From Gymnodinialimonas phycosphaerae (GTDB lineage Bacteria > Pseudomonadota > Alphaproteobacteria > Rhodobacterales > Rhodobacteraceae), in NCBI RefSeq assembly GCF_019195455.1, contig NZ_JAIMBW010000001.1, forward strand, positions 2,880,001 through 2,944,000: 64,000 bases of DNA, given 5' to 3'. Shown in pieces: positions 61,726-64,000 of this stretch (within the stretch, counting starts at the first letter, position 1; every line of letters starts with the position of its first letter). The notes under the pieces were generated by a model. The model did not search any database. It was not told where the DNA came from and saw only the letters and a program-made list of their open reading frames with translations. The position numbers and the translations under genes were made by a program.

Positions 61726-62973
61726 ATGAAAGCGCGCCCCGCCGCCCTTATCCTGCTCAACGCGGTCCTGCGGGAGCGTCAGATCCTGGGTCAGGTCGAT
61801 TTGCCTGCCGAAGGGGCCGAGGCCGCCCGCGCCAACCGCTTGGCGCTGACCGTGCTGCGCAACCTGGGCGCCGTGGACGCGGTGATCAAACCCTACACGA
61901 CCCGCAAACCCCAGATCGGGGTGCACAACCTTCTGCGCCTTGGCACGGTAGAGTTGCTGGTGAACGGCCAGGACGCCCATGGCGTCGTCAGTGACATTGT
62001 GGGTATCGCCAAGACCCAGCCCCACACCCGCAAGGCATCTGGCATGGTGAATGCGATCCTGCGCAAGATTGCCGTGGAGGGGGCGGAGGCCTTCGCCAAG
62101 GCCCCGCCGCAGCGTCTGCCGCCCTGGCTGGACAAGGCCCTGCGCAAACGGATCGGGGCCGAGGGGATCAAGGCGATCGAGCTTGCTCAGTCGAAGGCCC
62201 CACCGATCGACCTGACCCCGCGTGATGCGGATTTCACGCTGGAGGGCGCGGACGTGCTGCCCACCGGGTCGCTGCGCCTGCGCAACCACCCGCAGATCAG
62301 CGCCCTGCCCGGCTTTGCCGAGGGTAAGTTCTGGGTTCAGGACGCCGCTGCCGCCTTGCCGGTAAAGCTTCTGGGCGATGTGCGTGGCAAACGTGTGCTG
62401 GACCTCTGCGCGGCGCCCGGCGGCAAGACGATGCAACTGGCCGCCGCCGGGGCCGATGTCACCGCGCTGGATATTTCCGGCCCGCGCCTGCGCCGCGTCA
62501 GCGAGAACCTCGCGCGCACTGGCCTGACAGCGACCCTTGTGACCGGGGATGCCTTCCAGCACACAGGCCCTGAAGACGTGGGCCCTTACGACGCCATCCT
62601 GCTGGACGCGCCCTGTTCGGCCACCGGAACCATCCGCCGCCACCCAGATTTGCCTTTCGTCAAGGACGGTTCGGAGGTCGAGCCGCTGACCAAGCTGCAA
62701 ATGCAGCTGATCGACCACGCGCTGACGCTGCTCAAGCCCGGCGGGACGCTGGTCTATTGCACCTGTTCGCTGCTGCCTGTGGAGGGCGAGTTCCAGGTCA
62801 CTGCCGCGCTCAAACGGCATGACGGCCTCAGCGTCATCGCAACCGACCCCACAGCCCTCGGCGGGGACACCGACTGGGCCAGCCCCGAGGGCGGCTTGCG
62901 CCTTTGGCCATCTACCTGGGCGGATGTCGGCGGGATGGACGGCTTCTATATGGCCGCTCTGCGCCGCGCGTGA
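61726..62973 (+). CDS. rsmB: 16S rRNA (cytosine(967)-C(5))-methyltransferase
   Basis: 415 residues: N-terminal NusB-like domain (about 1-130), Rossmann methyltransferase with SAM site LDLCAAPGGKTMQL, PCSATGTIRRHPD and catalytic/second cysteine region LVYCTCSLLPVEGE. Start MKARPAALIL at 61726. Confidence 0.94.
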   Translation: MKARPAALILLNAVLRERQILGQVDLPAEGAEAARANRLALTVLRNLGAVDAVIKPYTTRKPQIGVHNLLRLGTVELLVNGQDAHGVVSDIVGIAKTQPHTRKASGMVNAILRKIAVEGAEAFAKAPPQRLPPWLDKALRKRIGAEGIKAIELAQSKAPPIDLTPRDADFTLEGADVLPTGSLRLRNHPQISALPGFAEGKFWVQDAAAALPVKLLGDVRGKRVLDLCAAPGGKTMQLAAAGADVTALDISGPRLRRVSENLARTGLTATLVTGDAFQHTGPEDVGPYDAILLDAPCSATGTIRRHPDLPFVKDGSEVEPLTKLQMQLIDHALTLLKPGGTLVYCTCSLLPVEGEFQVTAALKRHDGLSVIATDPTALGGDTDWASPEGGLRLWPSTWADVGGMDGFYMAALRRA

Positions 62974-63012
62974 TATCCCCCCGCTGACCCCGCCAAGAAG
63001 CAGCCGCACCCC

Positions 63013-64000
63013 ATGTCCGAGCCGATTCCCCCGTCCCCCGCAAGGCCGCGCCCGCGCACCCGCGCGCGTGCCCGGTTAAGCCGCCGATGGGCCGCGTGGC
63101 TTGCCGGGTGGGGCCCCCGAATGCAAGGCTTCCTGTGGCAGCCCGAACCCCGCTTTCCCGGATCAGCCGTGCGCGGACGGCAGTTGATGGCCGGCAACTT
63201 TCGCCTTGGCGGCACGTTGGTCGAGGCCGAGGGCCTCAGCCCCTGGGATATCACGCCGCCCAATGACGACTTCGAAGCCGCCTTGCACGGCTTCGCGTGG
63301 CTCGACGATCTGGCCGCCCTTCCGAACGGCGAGGGCCGCGCCACGGCGCAGCTGTGGCTGGCCCAGTGGGTCGCCCGCTATGGCAAAGGCATGGGGCCGG
63401 GCTGGAGCGCGGATCTGACCGGGCGCCGACAAATCCGCTGGATCACCCATGCGCTGTTCCTGATCAACGGCCAACGCCCGCCTGAAACCAGACTGTTCCA
63501 CCATGCCCTGTCACGGCAGACCAATTTCCTGGTCAAACGCTGGCGGCGCGCCACGCCCGGCCTGCCTCGGTTCGAGGCCCTGACCGGCTTGATCTATGCG
63601 ACCTGTGCCCTCATCGGGATGGAGGCGAGGCTGGATCCGGCGCTCAAAGGCCTCGCGCAGGAATGCGCCACGCAGATCGATGCCCAAGGCGGCATCGTGA
63701 CCCGAAACCCCGAGGAACTGCTGGAGGTCTTCGTGCTGCTCACCTGGATCGCTCAGATCATGGCCGAGACGGGCAAGCAGGCCGACCCGGCCGTGGACAC
63801 CGCGATCCTGCGCATCGCCCCGACCCTGCGGGCGCTCCGCCACGCCGATGGCAGCCTTGTGCGTGCCCATGGCGGCGGACGCAGCGCGCCGGGGCGTTTG
63901 ATCGGGGCATTGGTGCAATCGGGGGTGCGGCCCTCGCGGATCAAGGGGCTGGCGATGGGCTATGCGCGCATGGCCTCGGGGCGCGTGACGGTGATCACCG
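63013..64000 (+). CDS. Heparinase II/III family protein (partial, C-terminus outside window)
   Basis: 329 visible residues from MSEPIPPSPARPR. The N-terminal part shows FRLGGTLVEAEGLSPWDITPPN and FAWLDDLAALP, with WSADLTGRRQIRWITHAL and LRALRHADGSLVRAHGGG, typical of the alginate-lyase-like/heparinase II/III family near rsmB and purH in alphaproteobacteria. Frame open at the window end. Probably acts on uronate-containing polysaccharide, but substrate is unknown. Confidence 0.85.
   Translation, partial: MSEPIPPSPARPRPRTRARARLSRRWAAWLAGWGPRMQGFLWQPEPRFPGSAVRGRQLMAGNFRLGGTLVEAEGLSPWDITPPNDDFEAALHGFAWLDDLAALPNGEGRATAQLWLAQWVARYGKGMGPGWSADLTGRRQIRWITHALFLINGQRPPETRLFHHALSRQTNFLVKRWRRATPGLPRFEALTGLIYATCALIGMEARLDPALKGLAQECATQIDAQGGIVTRNPEELLEVFVLLTWIAQIMAETGKQADPAVDTAILRIAPTLRALRHADGSLVRAHGGGRSAPGRLIGALVQSGVRPSRIKGLAMGYARMASGRVTVIT

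Overview
The window reads as the chromosome of a GC-rich alphaproteobacterium of the Rhodobacteraceae/Roseobacteraceae type. This rests on gene content and synteny, not on a database search: an RpoE-ChrR pair beside a DUF1365/FAD-oxidoreductase/MFS/SDR operon, alphaproteobacterial L36, rsmB followed by a heparinase II/III gene, a small DUF1674 protein, a VPLPA-CTERM protein, and a Pol IV with an N-terminal zinc ribbon. Coding density is high, with many 1- or 4-base start/stop overlaps. No phage, transposase, integrase, rRNA or CRISPR array was seen.

Layout. 1-1.7 kb: methionine sulfoxide repair (msrQ, a small secreted protein, msrP). 1.9-3.1 kb: two tandem 2OG-Fe(II) oxygenases. 3.1-6.5 kb: a frameshifted FMN glutamate-synthase-like gene, two fasciclin genes with different export signals, and a decayed VOC gene. 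6.6-11.6 kb: clpB with a heat-shock-type promoter, a strongly folded intergenic stretch that may be an RNA gene, a frameshifted lipoprotein and pyrF. 11.6-20.3 kb: housekeeping and unknown genes (NfeD-like/SPFH pair, Pol IV, N-formylglutamate amidohydrolase family, tRNA-Val, rpmJ, a caspase-like protein, an EF-hand protein). 20.3-33 kb: a branched-chain-type ABC importer cluster carrying two acyl-CoA-ligase-family genes and three unknown small genes, divergent from a hybrid histidine kinase and its response regulator. 33-36 kb: saccharopine dehydrogenase and a DUF3775 protein.

34.5-40 kb: the photo-oxidative stress locus. rpoE-chrR and the divergent oxidoreductase operon each have a near-ideal RpoE promoter, TGATCC-N18-TA, so one sigma factor should fire both. 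The ChrR here keeps the cupin ligands but lacks the two zinc-binding cysteines of the anti-sigma domain. 40-50 kb: methyltransferase, small membrane proteins, RluA-type pseudouridine synthase, aldehyde dehydrogenase, 1-Cys peroxiredoxin, L,D-transpeptidase, Na+/H+ antiporter, sulfotransferase, pnp. 50.5-54 kb: between pnp and rpsO sits a set of a VPLPA-CTERM protein, a LysR regulator, and a bicarbonate-transporter/PII-like pair (SbtA/SbtB). 54-64 kb: a membrane-anchored RTX-repeat protein, a dehalogenase-like hydrolase, translation genes (truB, rbfA, rsmB), dapB, and a run of three 20-base perfect palindromes.

Most interesting: the 9969-10135 folded RNA candidate, the triple palindromes at 61391-61456, a two-copy intergenic element (42728-42803 and 51330-51406), the ChrR variant with its pair of RpoE promoters, and the LysR/SbtA/SbtB module. 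Three genes are broken by apparent one-base deletions, which could be real decay or sequence error.
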